64,000 nt of DNA from an uncultured Aquimarina sp. (GTDB taxonomy: Bacteria; Bacteroidota; Bacteroidia; Flavobacteriales; Flavobacteriaceae): positions 496,001 through 560,000 of the forward strand of contig NZ_CANLOZ010000003.1 of the NCBI RefSeq assembly GCF_947492965.1, read 5' to 3'. A program made the translations under genes and the position numbers. Under the pieces are notes generated by a model. The model did not search any database and was not told where the DNA came from. It worked only from the letters and a program-made list of their open reading frames with translations. Of the stretch, positions 1-8,701 are shown piece by piece; within the stretch, counting starts at the first letter, position 1; each line of letters starts with the position of its first letter.

Positions 1-2
1 CT

Positions 3-10
3 TAGTTTTG
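3..10 (+). promoter_or_regulatory. Bacteroidota -7 promoter element before first universal stress gene
   Basis: TAGTTTTG matches the Bacteroidota housekeeping -7 consensus TAnnTTTG. It lies 22 bases before the ATG at 33, implying a short leader. The -33 element would lie outside the window. This suggests the stress operon starts here rather than continuing from upstream. Confidence 0.5.
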
Positions 11-32
11 GATATAATAAAAACTATTTATC

Positions 33-881
33 ATGAGAAAGGTTCTAATCCCCACAGATTTTTCAGAGAATTCTTTAAACGCATTAAAATATGCTGTTGA
101 GGTTTTCAAATATGAACAGTGTGATTTCTTTATACTACATGCCTATGCGGACGAAGTATATGATCAGAATGCTCATATGGCTCGAGAACTTTTTAATGAA
201 ATAAAAGACAATGTCTATCAAAACTCGGAAAAAGAATTGACCAAAATAGAGGAGATATTACAACAGATTTCTCCGAACCCAAGACATTCTTATAAAACAC
301 TATCTAAGTTTGGTCAGTTGGTAGATGAGAGTAATGAAATTATAGAGGAAGAAAATGTAGATATTGTTGTCATGGGAACCAAAGGAAAAACGGATAACAG
401 CAAAATAACCTTTGGAAGTAATACACTACAGGTAATTAAATACGTTAAAAGTCCTGTTTTGGTAATTCCTAATGGTTGTACATATACGTCTCCGAAGAGT
501 ATCTTATTTCCATCAGATTATCAATTACCATACAAAAGAAGAGAGTTGAAGTTATTGTATACAATGGCTAGAAGTTTTAGATCTAAAATTAACTTTTTAT
601 GGGTATCTACTAATGATAAGTTGTCCATACGACAAGAAGACAATAAAGAGTTTTTAGAAACAAGTTTATCAGGTGTTGAACTAGAATCTCATAGGATCTC
701 GTCAAAGAGTTTGACTATAGCAATTAATGAATTTATCGAGCATAAAGGAATAGATTTTTTGGTGATGGTAAATTCTAGACATTCCTACATGGAGAACATA
801 TTGTATACATCTACAATAGATACAATAGGATTAGAGATCAAAATTCCATTTTTGGTGATGCAAAATGTACCAAGAATCTAA
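33..881 (+). CDS. Universal stress protein, tandem UspA domains (copy 1)
   Basis: Cytoplasmic stress protein of 282 residues, the usual length for a two-domain UspA protein. Domain 1 starts with the typical MRKVLIPTDFSENS and carries the ATP-binding signature G-2x-G-9x-G-S at about residues 115-133 (GTKG then GSN). Domain 2 (about 150-282) keeps the fold pattern, ending in a hydrophobic strand (IPFLVMQ), but has no glycine loop, so it probably does not bind nucleotide. First of five like-oriented copies. UspA proteins are known to bind ATP or respond to starvation, redox and other stresses; the specific signal here is not evident. Confidence 0.93.
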   Translation: MRKVLIPTDFSENSLNALKYAVEVFKYEQCDFFILHAYADEVYDQNAHMARELFNEIKDNVYQNSEKELTKIEEILQQISPNPRHSYKTLSKFGQLVDESNEIIEEENVDIVVMGTKGKTDNSKITFGSNTLQVIKYVKSPVLVIPNGCTYTSPKSILFPSDYQLPYKRRELKLLYTMARSFRSKINFLWVSTNDKLSIRQEDNKEFLETSLSGVELESHRISSKSLTIAINEFIEHKGIDFLVMVNSRHSYMENILYTSTIDTIGLEIKIPFLVMQNVPRI

Positions 882-980
882 CTTCTAAAAATAACAAGGA
901 AAAATAGACCACAAGAATTATGAGAAGGTATAATGGTTTGTCATGATGTGGTGATTTAGTAAACAATAAATGTTGAAAAG

Positions 981-1832
981 ATGAAAAGGATATTATTACC
1001 AACAGATTTTTCGGATAATGCATATAATGCTATAAAATATGCAGTACAGTTTTTTAAAGACGAAACCTGTACGTTCTATTTGCTAAATACATTTACTCCT
1101 ATTTCATATACAGCAGAATACCTTATAGAGAATCCTGCACCTTATGGTATAGAGGAGGTTGCACTTGGACATTCAAAAAAAGAAATAGAAAAAGTAGCAC
1201 AAAAGATTCAAATAGAATTTCCAAATGAGAAGCATCAATTTATAAAGCTTTCTGCTTTTAATATGTTGATTGCTGAGATAAAGGATGTTATTGAAACGTA
1301 TAATATTGATCTTATAATCATGGGTACAAAAGGTGCAACAGGACTTAAAGAAGTATTGATAGGGTCCCAAACTATGTATACCATGAAAAAAGTAAAATGT
1401 CCGATTATTGCTGTCCCAGATGGATTTGTTTACGAAAAACCTAAAGAAATTCTGTTTCCGACAGACTATAATCTCAATACTTCAAACCCAATTTTATTTC
1501 CATTAATTAAGAGTATATGTGACATCCATAACTCGCGGTTACATATTTTAAATGCATATTATGGTGTTCCCTTAGTTACACAACAGAAGGATACAAAAGT
1601 ATATTTAGATACTTATTTCGAAGAGAATGCTCATGTTTTTGAAATTGCAGACGGCATGGATGTTATAGAAGCTATTGAAGACTATCAGAAATATCATATT
1701 ATCAACTTATTAGTGATGGTTCACAATAAGCATTCATTTTTTGAGAACCTTTTGTTTAAACCGGTGATCAATCAGATTGCATATCATCTAAACGTTCCTT
1801 TTTTAGTGATTCCTTCAATAGAAAGACAATAA
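981..1832 (+). CDS. Universal stress protein, tandem UspA domains (copy 2)
   Basis: 283 residues, with the N-terminal strand MKRILLPTDFSDNAYNA and the nucleotide loop GTKG-N9-GSQ at about residues 114-131. The second domain ends in VPFLVIP and lacks the loop. A gap of 99 bases separates it from copy 1, the largest in the array, so it could have its own promoter, although no clear TAnnTTTG was found there. Copy 3 follows after 34 bases. Divergence between copies shows the duplication is old. Specific ligand and trigger are unknown. Confidence 0.93.
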   Translation: MKRILLPTDFSDNAYNAIKYAVQFFKDETCTFYLLNTFTPISYTAEYLIENPAPYGIEEVALGHSKKEIEKVAQKIQIEFPNEKHQFIKLSAFNMLIAEIKDVIETYNIDLIIMGTKGATGLKEVLIGSQTMYTMKKVKCPIIAVPDGFVYEKPKEILFPTDYNLNTSNPILFPLIKSICDIHNSRLHILNAYYGVPLVTQQKDTKVYLDTYFEENAHVFEIADGMDVIEAIEDYQKYHIINLLVMVHNKHSFFENLLFKPVINQIAYHLNVPFLVIPSIERQ

Positions 1833-1866
1833 TAAATTTATGATTAGATCTTAAAAATATAACGAT

Positions 1867-2715
1867 ATGAAACGTATATTAATTCCAACAGATTTTTCCG
1901 ATAATTCATGGAATGCAATAGTGTATGCTTTTAATTTCTTTGAGAATACTCCATGCGAATTTCATATTGTAAATGCCTATGATTTAGCTGCGACACAATT
2001 GCTAACTACGATTAGTTCTCAAAAGATAGGAGAGCAGTATAAACTTCTTAGATCAGCATCACAAAAGGGGTTGGATATGGTTGTCAAGGATATTGAAAAT
2101 TCGAAAACTAGTATGCTTCACTCTTTTAAAACCATTTCTCGTTTAGGAGATTTAGTGGAAGTTCTTCAAAATTTAATCAATGAAAATCATTATTATCTCG
2201 TTCTGATGGCAACTAAAGGAGTTACTGGGGCAAAAGAGATTTTTATGGGAAGTAATGCGCATAAGGTTGTTCAATATCTGGATAGTTGTCCTGTTTTAGT
2301 AATTCCTGAAGAGTGTAGATATCAAGAAATTTCAAATATTGCTTTTGCCACTAATTTTGAAAGAATGTATTTCAAATCTGAAATCAATCCTATAAAAGAT
2401 TTAGCAAAGATTCATGATGCTACTATACGAATGATTCAGGTATATGAAGAACCAAAACTTTCAGAAATGCAAAGCTTTAATTCCAGCACGTTAGAGCATT
2501 ATTTTAGTAATAGGAAGCATGATTTTCATGTAATTGAAGACTTTTCTACAATAGAAAATGCAATACAGGCTTTTATAGAAGAACTGGAGATAGATGTATT
2601 GGCCATGATTAACTACCCGCATGGGTTTATCAAGCGATTATTAAGAGAACCTGTTATTAAAAAAATAACATTTCATACTGTAATTCCATTTCTGGTAATC
2701 CCTGCTGATAACTGA
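1867..2715 (+). CDS. Universal stress protein, tandem UspA domains (copy 3), altered loop
   Basis: 282 residues. Starts MKRILIPTDFSDNSWNA like its neighbours. The loop reads M-A-T-K-G-N9-GSN, so the first glycine of the G-2x-G-9x-G(S/T) signature is alanine, a change that may weaken ATP binding. The second domain has no loop. The loop region is very similar to copy 4 (GAKEIFMGSN in both), and the intergenic sequence after copy 3 resembles that after copy 4 (a shared TCATAGTTT stretch), pointing to a later duplication of this pair. Confidence 0.92.
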   Translation: MKRILIPTDFSDNSWNAIVYAFNFFENTPCEFHIVNAYDLAATQLLTTISSQKIGEQYKLLRSASQKGLDMVVKDIENSKTSMLHSFKTISRLGDLVEVLQNLINENHYYLVLMATKGVTGAKEIFMGSNAHKVVQYLDSCPVLVIPEECRYQEISNIAFATNFERMYFKSEINPIKDLAKIHDATIRMIQVYEEPKLSEMQSFNSSTLEHYFSNRKHDFHVIEDFSTIENAIQAFIEELEIDVLAMINYPHGFIKRLLREPVIKKITFHTVIPFLVIPADN

Positions 2716-2780
2716 GAATTGTCATAGTTTTTCGTTTCTACAGGAATTAGATTTACTCATAATTAATAAATAGTTTAACG

Positions 2781-3629
2781 ATGAAACGAATACTAGTTCC
2801 TACCGATTTTTCGAACAATGCATATAATGCTCTTTTTTATGCTACTCGATTGTTTCAGAATCAACCTTGCCATTTTTATATACTCAATACTTTTGAGGTT
2901 AACACCCCAATATTAACTAGTCGTTTGGATACGAGTAAAGGAGATGCACTCTTTCAGAAATTGAGAAAAGAATCTGAAGAAAAGTTACTCGAAACAAAAC
3001 ATAGAATAACTCTTGATACCGAAGAGCTGCAACATCATTTTGAAACGATTTCTATTTCCAAAGAATTAATAGACACTATTAATAAGACTGTTAAAAGTAA
3101 AAAGATTGACTTGGTAGTTATGGGAACAAAAGGAGCTACTGGAGCTAAAGAAATCTTTATGGGAAGTAACACGGTGAAGGTGATCCAATCGATAAAATCC
3201 TGTCCTATCTTGATGATTCCAGATGCATTTGAGTTTGTAAAACCTATGGAAATTGCATTTCCTACTGATTTTAAAAGATTCTATTTGGAAGAGGAGTTGA
3301 AACCTCTTGTAGATATGACCAAACTTTTTGATGCTAACATTAGGCTTTTTCATATTCACGAAGAAGAACAATTAGATGAACTTCAAGAGTATAATTTTAC
3401 AGCTTTGAAAAAATACCTGAAGGACATAAATCCGACTGTACATTGGATTTCAAAATTCTCAAAAAAATCAAAATTGATCAATGATTTTATTGGAGATATG
3501 GATGTTGATATGCTGGCTATGGTGAATTATAAGCATAGTCTGATGGAAAATATCACTCATGAACCAGTAATAAAAAGTATAGGTTTCCATCCTGTAGTTC
3601 CCTTTTTAATTATTCCTGACGCAAGCTGA
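2781..3629 (+). CDS. Universal stress protein, tandem UspA domains (copy 4)
   Basis: 282 residues with intact GTKG-N9-GSN loop in domain 1 and a loop-free second domain ending VPFLIIPDAS. It is the closest relative of copy 3 in this window by inspection. It lies 65 bases after copy 3 and 67 before copy 5, in the same orientation, so co-transcription is likely. No signal peptide or membrane segment, hence cytoplasmic. Confidence 0.92.
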   Translation: MKRILVPTDFSNNAYNALFYATRLFQNQPCHFYILNTFEVNTPILTSRLDTSKGDALFQKLRKESEEKLLETKHRITLDTEELQHHFETISISKELIDTINKTVKSKKIDLVVMGTKGATGAKEIFMGSNTVKVIQSIKSCPILMIPDAFEFVKPMEIAFPTDFKRFYLEEELKPLVDMTKLFDANIRLFHIHEEEQLDELQEYNFTALKKYLKDINPTVHWISKFSKKSKLINDFIGDMDVDMLAMVNYKHSLMENITHEPVIKSIGFHPVVPFLIIPDAS

Positions 3630-3696
3630 TAATTATCATAGTTTACGATAAATAACAGAGGTACATTTACTACACTAATCTTAAAAATCAATACTG

Positions 3697-4548
3697 ATGA
3701 AGAAGAAGATTTTATTACCAACAGATTTTTCTAAAAATGCATGGACAGCTATTTGTTATGCTATAGAATTGTATAAAAGCGATGAGTGCGAATTTTATTT
3801 ACTAAATACGTTTGATGTGTCTGGTTATGCGCTGGAAAGTATGATGGTTCCAGAACCAGGAGAGAAGTTATATGATGCAGCTAAAGAAAAATCAGAAAAA
3901 GGACTTGGAAAAACCTTGGAAAGATTAGCATTTAGAGATGAATATCCAGGACATAAATTCTTTGCTATCTCGCAGATGAATAGTCTGTTAGAGGCCATTA
4001 AAGATATCGTGGATAAAAAAGATATCGAAATGATTATCATGGGAACCAAGGGAACCGGTAATCAGAGAGATGTCATATTTGGAAGCAACGCTATATCCGT
4101 TATGGAAAAGGTAAGAAACTGTCCTGTAATGATGGTTCCAGAAGAAACACTATACCGAAAACCAAGAGAAATAGTATTTCCAACGGATTATAAAACACAT
4201 TTTAAGAGAAGAGAATTACAATATTTGGTAGAGATCGCTCAACGAAATAATGCAGCAATTCGTGTGTTATATATCACACAAGACGATACACTTTCTGAAG
4301 AACAAAAGAATAATCAGGATTTATTAAAAGAATATTTCGAAGAAGTCCCTTATACATTTCATACGCTGCATAATGTAGATGTGGCTGGAGGCTTGAGCTG
4401 TTTTGTAGAAAGTAGAGATAGTGATATGATCACTTTTGTAAATCATAAGCATAGCTTTTTTGGTAGTGTATTCTCTAGACCCTTAGTTAAAAACTTAGGA
4501 CATCATGCTACAGTTCCTGTACTGGCACTTCACGATTTAAAAAACTAA
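3697..4548 (+). CDS. Universal stress protein, tandem UspA domains (copy 5)
   Basis: 283 residues. Begins MKKKILLPTDFSKNAW; the ATP loop GTKG-N9-GSN is intact but the residues between (TGNQRDVIF) differ from the other copies. The second domain ends VPVLALHDLKN. Only 11 bases separate it from the next gene, which strongly suggests one transcript with the eRF1-like small protein and supports a stress role for that gene. Confidence 0.92.
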   Translation: MKKKILLPTDFSKNAWTAICYAIELYKSDECEFYLLNTFDVSGYALESMMVPEPGEKLYDAAKEKSEKGLGKTLERLAFRDEYPGHKFFAISQMNSLLEAIKDIVDKKDIEMIIMGTKGTGNQRDVIFGSNAISVMEKVRNCPVMMVPEETLYRKPREIVFPTDYKTHFKRRELQYLVEIAQRNNAAIRVLYITQDDTLSEEQKNNQDLLKEYFEEVPYTFHTLHNVDVAGGLSCFVESRDSDMITFVNHKHSFFGSVFSRPLVKNLGHHATVPVLALHDLKN

Positions 4549-4559
4549 AACCATATACA

Positions 4560-4964
4560 ATGAAAAACATAGGCATCTGGATGGATAAAGAAAAGGCGTT
4601 TATTATTAACCCTAATAAAAACGAAAAAGAGATGATCACCATCCCATCTCAAATAGAAACATATCGCATTCATGGAGGTTCCGGAACCAGAGTAAAAGGA
4701 GGTCCACAAGATGTGGTACAAGACAGTAAATATTTGGAACGAGAGAAACATCAGTTCAAAGCTTATTTTAAAGAAATAGCTTCTCATGTAAAAGACGTCG
4801 ATAAACTGGTTGTTTTTGGACCTGCAGAGGCTGGAGAAAAGTTCAAAAAAGAATTAGGATACTACTATAAAGATCTACATGACAAACTAGAAGGTGTTTT
4901 TAAAACTGATAGTATGACCGCAAATCAAACCAAAGCATTGGTAAGAGATTATTTTAATCTGTAA
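4560..4964 (+). CDS. Small eRF1-domain-like (baeRF-type) protein
   Basis: 134 residues, no signal peptide. The strand-turn segment DKLVVFGPAEAGEKFKKEL near residues 82-100 resembles the FGPxEAK-type segment in proteins annotated as translational machinery or host-attachment proteins, which are related to bacterial eRF1-like (baeRF) domains. A glycine-rich stretch (HGGSGTRVKGGPQDVV) lies near residues 38-53. Position in the stress operon, 11 bases after a UspA gene and upstream of hsp20, fits a role at stalled ribosomes, but that is an inference. The family call is tentative; that it is a coding gene is not in doubt. Confidence 0.6.
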   Translation: MKNIGIWMDKEKAFIINPNKNEKEMITIPSQIETYRIHGGSGTRVKGGPQDVVQDSKYLEREKHQFKAYFKEIASHVKDVDKLVVFGPAEAGEKFKKELGYYYKDLHDKLEGVFKTDSMTANQTKALVRDYFNL

Positions 4965-5048
4965 AAGAAGTATTGATAGTACTCTTAAATATGAATCCTA
5001 CTTTTTTTACGCATACTAGAAAAACGGTAATTATAAAATTTTGAAGAA

Positions 5049-5459
5049 ATGAAAACAATACACGAAACAGAAACAAGGTTAAAAGATTTTCATTTTGAAA
5101 TGTTAACATGGAAATCCTCACTTCAATTTATTGAAGGTGAAGTACAATTCATTAATCAACTCCTTAATTCCTATGTTTTTGAACCCAATACACCAAACCT
5201 TTTTGAAAGACTTCAGGAATTTAAAACACAAATAAAAACTGTACAGACAGAATTAGAGAATATTTATTTAGAGATAAGCAAGCAAGAAAGTGAATTAGGT
5301 GGAATGATGGAGTGCGATACCATGTCTTGCGATATTTTTTATAGTGATAAACATTTTTCATTAAAGGAGAAATTTGATCTGTTTTATAAAAACTATCAGT
5401 TTTTTAAAACAAAGGTGTTTAGCTATGCTGGAGGAGTGCTTAAAAAGAAGAAGAAATAA
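5049..5459 (+). CDS. Hypothetical helical protein in stress operon (paralogue of the gene at 6069)
   Basis: 136 residues, not recognised. Predicted mostly helical: a tryptophan-containing N-terminal helix (LTWKSSLQFIEGEVQFINQL), a loop with Asn and Pro, a long helix with E/K/Q spacing, and a lysine-rich tail (KKKKK). The order W-x4-L-x-F-x-E-x2-F-x2-L-L matches the protein encoded at 6069, so the two are probably distant paralogues placed either side of hsp20. Likely cytoplasmic. No catalytic motif seen. Confidence 0.8.
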   Translation: MKTIHETETRLKDFHFEMLTWKSSLQFIEGEVQFINQLLNSYVFEPNTPNLFERLQEFKTQIKTVQTELENIYLEISKQESELGGMMECDTMSCDIFYSDKHFSLKEKFDLFYKNYQFFKTKVFSYAGGVLKKKKK

Positions 5460-5543
5460 ATCTTAAAGCTGAGAAATATCATTTTTTTCCTCATTCAACT
5501 GATTTAATTTTATTACAGATAATAACTATAAAACCTAAATATT

Positions 5544-5987
5544 ATGTCACTAATTAAATTTAAAAGAAACAGATTTCCTTGGATTAATGATAGTATTGGT
5601 AATTGGTTAGATACAGATAGTTTTTTCTCTGATGATTTTTTCATCAGAGATAAGGATTTACCAGCCATGAATATTAAGGAAAATAAAGATGATTTTGAAG
5701 TAGAACTGGCGGTTCCAGGTTTTTCTAAAGAGGATATAGCTGTAACTATAGAAAATGATATGCTTCATATCTCTGCAGAAAATAGTAATAATGCTGTTCA
5801 GGAAGAAGAAAACTATACCCGAAAAGAATTTAGTTATAATTCTTTTCAAAGAAGACTACAGTTACCCAATAGTATTGACCAAAATAAGAAGGTCAAAGCG
5901 GCATACAAAGATGGTTTGTTAACCCTGAATTTACTCAAAAAAGAAGAGGCTAAGGAACCACCAAAAAGAGTAATAGAAATTGCTTAG
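5544..5987 (+). CDS. Hsp20/alpha-crystallin small heat-shock protein
   Basis: 147 residues, typical for the family. It holds unfolding proteins in a refoldable state without ATP. The alpha-crystallin domain spans about 40-145: it opens with PAMNIKENKDDFEVELAVPG, contains FSKEDIAVTIENDMLHISAE, and has the conserved Y-K-D-G-L-L-T-L strand near residues 120-128. The tail is PPKRVIEIA, where the IEI motif matches the family I-x-I/V oligomerisation motif. It is followed directly by a strong hairpin terminator at 5998-6040. Confidence 0.95.
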   Translation: MSLIKFKRNRFPWINDSIGNWLDTDSFFSDDFFIRDKDLPAMNIKENKDDFEVELAVPGFSKEDIAVTIENDMLHISAENSNNAVQEEENYTRKEFSYNSFQRRLQLPNSIDQNKKVKAAYKDGLLTLNLLKKEEAKEPPKRVIEIA

Positions 5988-5997
5988 AAAAAGAGGT

Positions 5998-6040
5998 AGG
6001 CAGAAAATGATGTGGGGTTAATTTTCTGCCTTTTCTATTT
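5998..6040 (+). terminator. Rho-independent terminator after hsp20
   Basis: Perfect 11-bp stem AGGCAGAAAAT (5998-6008) and ATTTTCTGCCT (6021-6031) with a 12-base loop, followed by a T-rich run. It would end or attenuate the UspA-hsp20 transcript before the gene at 6069, and it argues against any start upstream of 6069 for that gene. Confidence 0.8.
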
Positions 6041-6068
6041 TAAAACTATCATCAATAAGAGCAGAAAT

Positions 6069-6512
6069 ATGAAAACCGATGAGCAACATATAAAATATGC
6101 TGAGTGGAAAAGCGCTGATGAATTACATGAAATTACCGTAGGCTGGATTTCTGAATTAAAATTTAGTAAAGATGAACAGTTATTTCTTCAAAATCTTATC
6201 AGGAACTATCCGGCAACGCCAATTTCAGAAATAGAAGTAAAAGAAAGCAAAGAAACTGCGGATCGTCTTGCTAAATTATCTGAACAGATAGATCCTCTGC
6301 TTGAGAAAATTAGGAACCATAACAATGAACTTCTTGTATTAGTAGACAGTGAAGATCAATTGGAGGAGGAAAAGGAGTATAAGCAAACACATCGATTATT
6401 ATCGGAAGAAGTAAATAGCTATTTAGAAACATATAAAGCTCACAAGAGAATAATTTTTGAACTAATTAAAAGCTTTATCAAAAAGGAAAAAGTAAAACGA
6501 ATATCAAAATAA
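6069..6512 (+). CDS. Hypothetical helical protein (paralogue of the gene at 5049)
   Basis: 147 residues when started at the ATG at 6069 (MKTDEQHIKYAEWKS). The frame is open back to 6012, but that extension overlaps the hsp20 terminator and encodes an unrelated hydrophobic stretch, so 6069 is preferred. Contains W-x-S-E-L-K-F-x4-E-x-F-L-x2-L like the protein at 5049, then a long charged helix probably forming a coiled coil and a lysine-rich C-terminus. No known domain recognised. Its stop lies 5 bases from the next start, so it is translationally linked to the membrane protein that follows. Confidence 0.8.
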   Translation: MKTDEQHIKYAEWKSADELHEITVGWISELKFSKDEQLFLQNLIRNYPATPISEIEVKESKETADRLAKLSEQIDPLLEKIRNHNNELLVLVDSEDQLEEEKEYKQTHRLLSEEVNSYLETYKAHKRIIFELIKSFIKKEKVKRISK

Positions 6513-6517
6513 TAGCA

Positions 6518-7039
6518 TTGAGAATACTCAAGAACATATCAATTGTGATAGTTCTTTTGTTTATGGGATTTTGGATTTGGTATGAGTATACATATTCCAT
6601 GGATACCGTAATACCATTTCAGGTAAATGATCCAAATCTAGAAACAAAAGTGCTTATCGCCTCTCAGGGAAGCAGGTTTAAAGATTCATTGGTACAAAGA
6701 GTATTAAAACATTATAAAGAGGATGCTATTTATTTTAAAGTAATTGATGTGTATACACTGTTTACAGTACCAATAGATAAATGGGATGCAATTGTGATTA
6801 TCAATTCTTGGGAATACGGAAGCCCGCCATCTAATGTGAAGAGATATATCAAAAATCATCCTGAAGATCTTGATAGATTGATTATTCTTTCTACCGTTGG
6901 AAGCAGTCATATCACATTACAAGATGTAGATGTAATATCTGGCGAATCCATTATTGAAAAACTGCCAGAATATACAAATGAGATAGTCCATAGACTAGAT
7001 AAAATATTATCAAATACAAAAACTAACCATAATGAATAA
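6518..7039 (+). CDS. Membrane-anchored flavodoxin-like protein (probable)
   Basis: 173 residues from a TTG start; the next in-frame ATG (6564) would cut into the N-terminal membrane segment (about residues 6-23, IVIVLLFMGFWIWYEY). After the anchor the soluble part alternates strands and helices: KVLIASQGSRFKDSLVQRVL resembles the flavodoxin phosphate-loop region, WDAIVIINSWEYGSPPSNV the second loop, and LIILSTVGSS the third. This suggests a flavodoxin-like fold at the membrane. No enzyme class can be named. Overlaps the next gene by 8 bases. Confidence 0.65.
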   Translation: MRILKNISIVIVLLFMGFWIWYEYTYSMDTVIPFQVNDPNLETKVLIASQGSRFKDSLVQRVLKHYKEDAIYFKVIDVYTLFTVPIDKWDAIVIINSWEYGSPPSNVKRYIKNHPEDLDRLIILSTVGSSHITLQDVDVISGESIIEKLPEYTNEIVHRLDKILSNTKTNHNE

Positions 7040-7700
7040 AGTGTTTATATATAACTTACTGATCATAGGATTGCTTTGGAGTTGTTCTTCGAGTGAATTA
7101 GTAGAAAATTGGAAACATCCAGATATCGAAGTATTTGAATCTGAAAAGGTACTGGTGGTCGGAATTACTGCAGATAGTAAGAATCGAAAAAGTTTTGAAG
7201 AAAGGCTCTCTAAAACGTTACAAAAAAATGGAGTTAATGCTGTTACTAGTCTCGACCTTTTTGAACAATTCTATGACGATTCGCCAAAAACTGAAGAAGA
7301 ATTACTAGAACTTGAGAAAGAATTGATTCAAGAAGGTTTTGATGCTATATTACTTTCCAAAGTTCTTGGTGTAGAAGACAAGGTTACGGTAGTTTCTTCC
7401 ATGAGAAACCTTGATCGAACTTTTAATAATTTTAGAGAAGATTATTACCAGAATCAGGAAATTTATCATGATCAGGATTATTATGAAGAGTATCAAATAT
7501 TTCATGCTCAGTCCACACTGTATTGTATCTGTCCCGAAAAAGAAAAGGAAGTGATCTGGCAAGGATCCATAGACGTTACCATGCCTGATAATATAAAAAA
7601 GGCTATAAAAGATTATGTGAATATGTTAGTCTGGGCATTGAAAGAACAAAAACTATTAATTGTAAAGCATGAACTCTATTATGAAGGTGTTGATATATAG
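7032..7700 (+). CDS. Hypothetical lipoprotein
   Basis: 222 residues with a lipoprotein signal ending LLWSC (Cys 18), so probably membrane-anchored in the periplasm. After the lipobox comes SSELVENWKHPDIEVFESEKVLVVGITADSKNRKSFEERL, a strand-helix start seen in DUF4136-like and related lipoproteins, then a Tyr/Asp/Glu-rich middle (about 135-155) and a strand with a CxC (YCICPEKEKEVIWQG). Exact family not assigned. It overlaps both neighbours (8 bases before, 20 after), consistent with tight operon structure. Confidence 0.75.
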   Translation: MNKVFIYNLLIIGLLWSCSSSELVENWKHPDIEVFESEKVLVVGITADSKNRKSFEERLSKTLQKNGVNAVTSLDLFEQFYDDSPKTEEELLELEKELIQEGFDAILLSKVLGVEDKVTVVSSMRNLDRTFNNFREDYYQNQEIYHDQDYYEEYQIFHAQSTLYCICPEKEKEVIWQGSIDVTMPDNIKKAIKDYVNMLVWALKEQKLLIVKHELYYEGVDI

Positions 7701-8694
7701 TGCAAAGGATTTTGAAATACCATTTTTGGAGCAGGCTAATAAAGATCAATTTCATATCAAATATAGTAAGGAACGTCTTACCGAAGATACAGCAGTTTTA
7801 GCTCTTGGATTTGATGTGGTTTCTATTTTTTCTGCTGATGATTGTTCTTCTTCGGTTTTAGAAAGGCTTAGAGATTTTGGGATACGTCATATTACTTTGC
7901 GTTCTGCTGGATATGATAATATAAATCTAAAAACAGCTAGCAGGTTAGGAATTCGAGTGGCCAATGCTGCGGGATATTCACCACACGCTATTGCAGAACA
8001 TGCCATTACATTATTATTATCACTAAATCGTAAAATAATAATGGCAAATCAACAGGTTCATAATTATAATTTTTTGCTGGATGATCTTATTGGTTTTGAT
8101 CTTAATCAAAAAACTGTTGGGATAATTGGTACGGGAAGAATAGGAAAGGTAATTGCTAAAATCATGAATGGTTTTGGGTGCCAAATTATTGCTAATGATT
8201 TGATAGAAGATCCTGATTTAGTAGAAAATGATAAAGTAACATATTACAAATTAGAGGAACTATTAAAAGAATCAGACATCCTATTTTTAAGTACGCCTTT
8301 GACTTCAGAGACACATCACTTAATTCGTACAGAGACTATTGAGTATATGAAACGAAACCTAATTCTTATTAATGTAGCCAGAGGAGGTATCGTAAGAACT
8401 GAGGATATCATTAAAGCTTTGGAATTAAAAAAGATTGCAGCGTATGGCTCGGATGTTTACGAGTATGAAAATGGAGTTTTTTTCTATGATAGATCTCAAA
8501 ATCATCCAAATGATCCACTTTTACAGGAACTAATAGATTTACCCAATTCTTTGATTACACCGCATCAGGCATTCGCGACTAAAGAAGCATTACATAATAT
8601 TGCGAAAACTACTTTTGATAATATACAGAGTTGGCAAAATGGAGGAATACCGCAGAATGAGCTAACACCCGTATTAAAGGATATCGATGGTTAG
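7681..8694 (+). CDS. D-2-hydroxyacid dehydrogenase (D-lactate dehydrogenase type)
   Basis: 337 residues from the ATG at 7681 (MKVLIYSAKDFE), chosen over the ATG four codons upstream because it matches the family N-terminus. NAD-dependent interconversion of a 2-oxoacid and a D-2-hydroxyacid, probably pyruvate/D-lactate. The NAD motif GTGRIG lies in VGIIGTGRIGKVIAKIM near residue 147. The catalytic set is visible: Arg in NVARGGIV, Glu in the segment after GSDVYEYE, and His in TPHQAF. Placement at the end of a stress operon suits fermentative redox balancing under low oxygen (inference). It converges with cardiolipin synthase with 7 bases between stops. Confidence 0.9.
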   Translation: MKVLIYSAKDFEIPFLEQANKDQFHIKYSKERLTEDTAVLALGFDVVSIFSADDCSSSVLERLRDFGIRHITLRSAGYDNINLKTASRLGIRVANAAGYSPHAIAEHAITLLLSLNRKIIMANQQVHNYNFLLDDLIGFDLNQKTVGIIGTGRIGKVIAKIMNGFGCQIIANDLIEDPDLVENDKVTYYKLEELLKESDILFLSTPLTSETHHLIRTETIEYMKRNLILINVARGGIVRTEDIIKALELKKIAAYGSDVYEYENGVFFYDRSQNHPNDPLLQELIDLPNSLITPHQAFATKEALHNIAKTTFDNIQSWQNGGIPQNELTPVLKDIDG

Positions 8695-8701
8695 GGTTTG
8701 A

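Noticed and set aside
6012..6068. Upstream start of the helical protein at 6069
   Set aside because: The extension overlaps the hsp20 terminator stem and encodes a short hydrophobic stretch unlike its paralogue.
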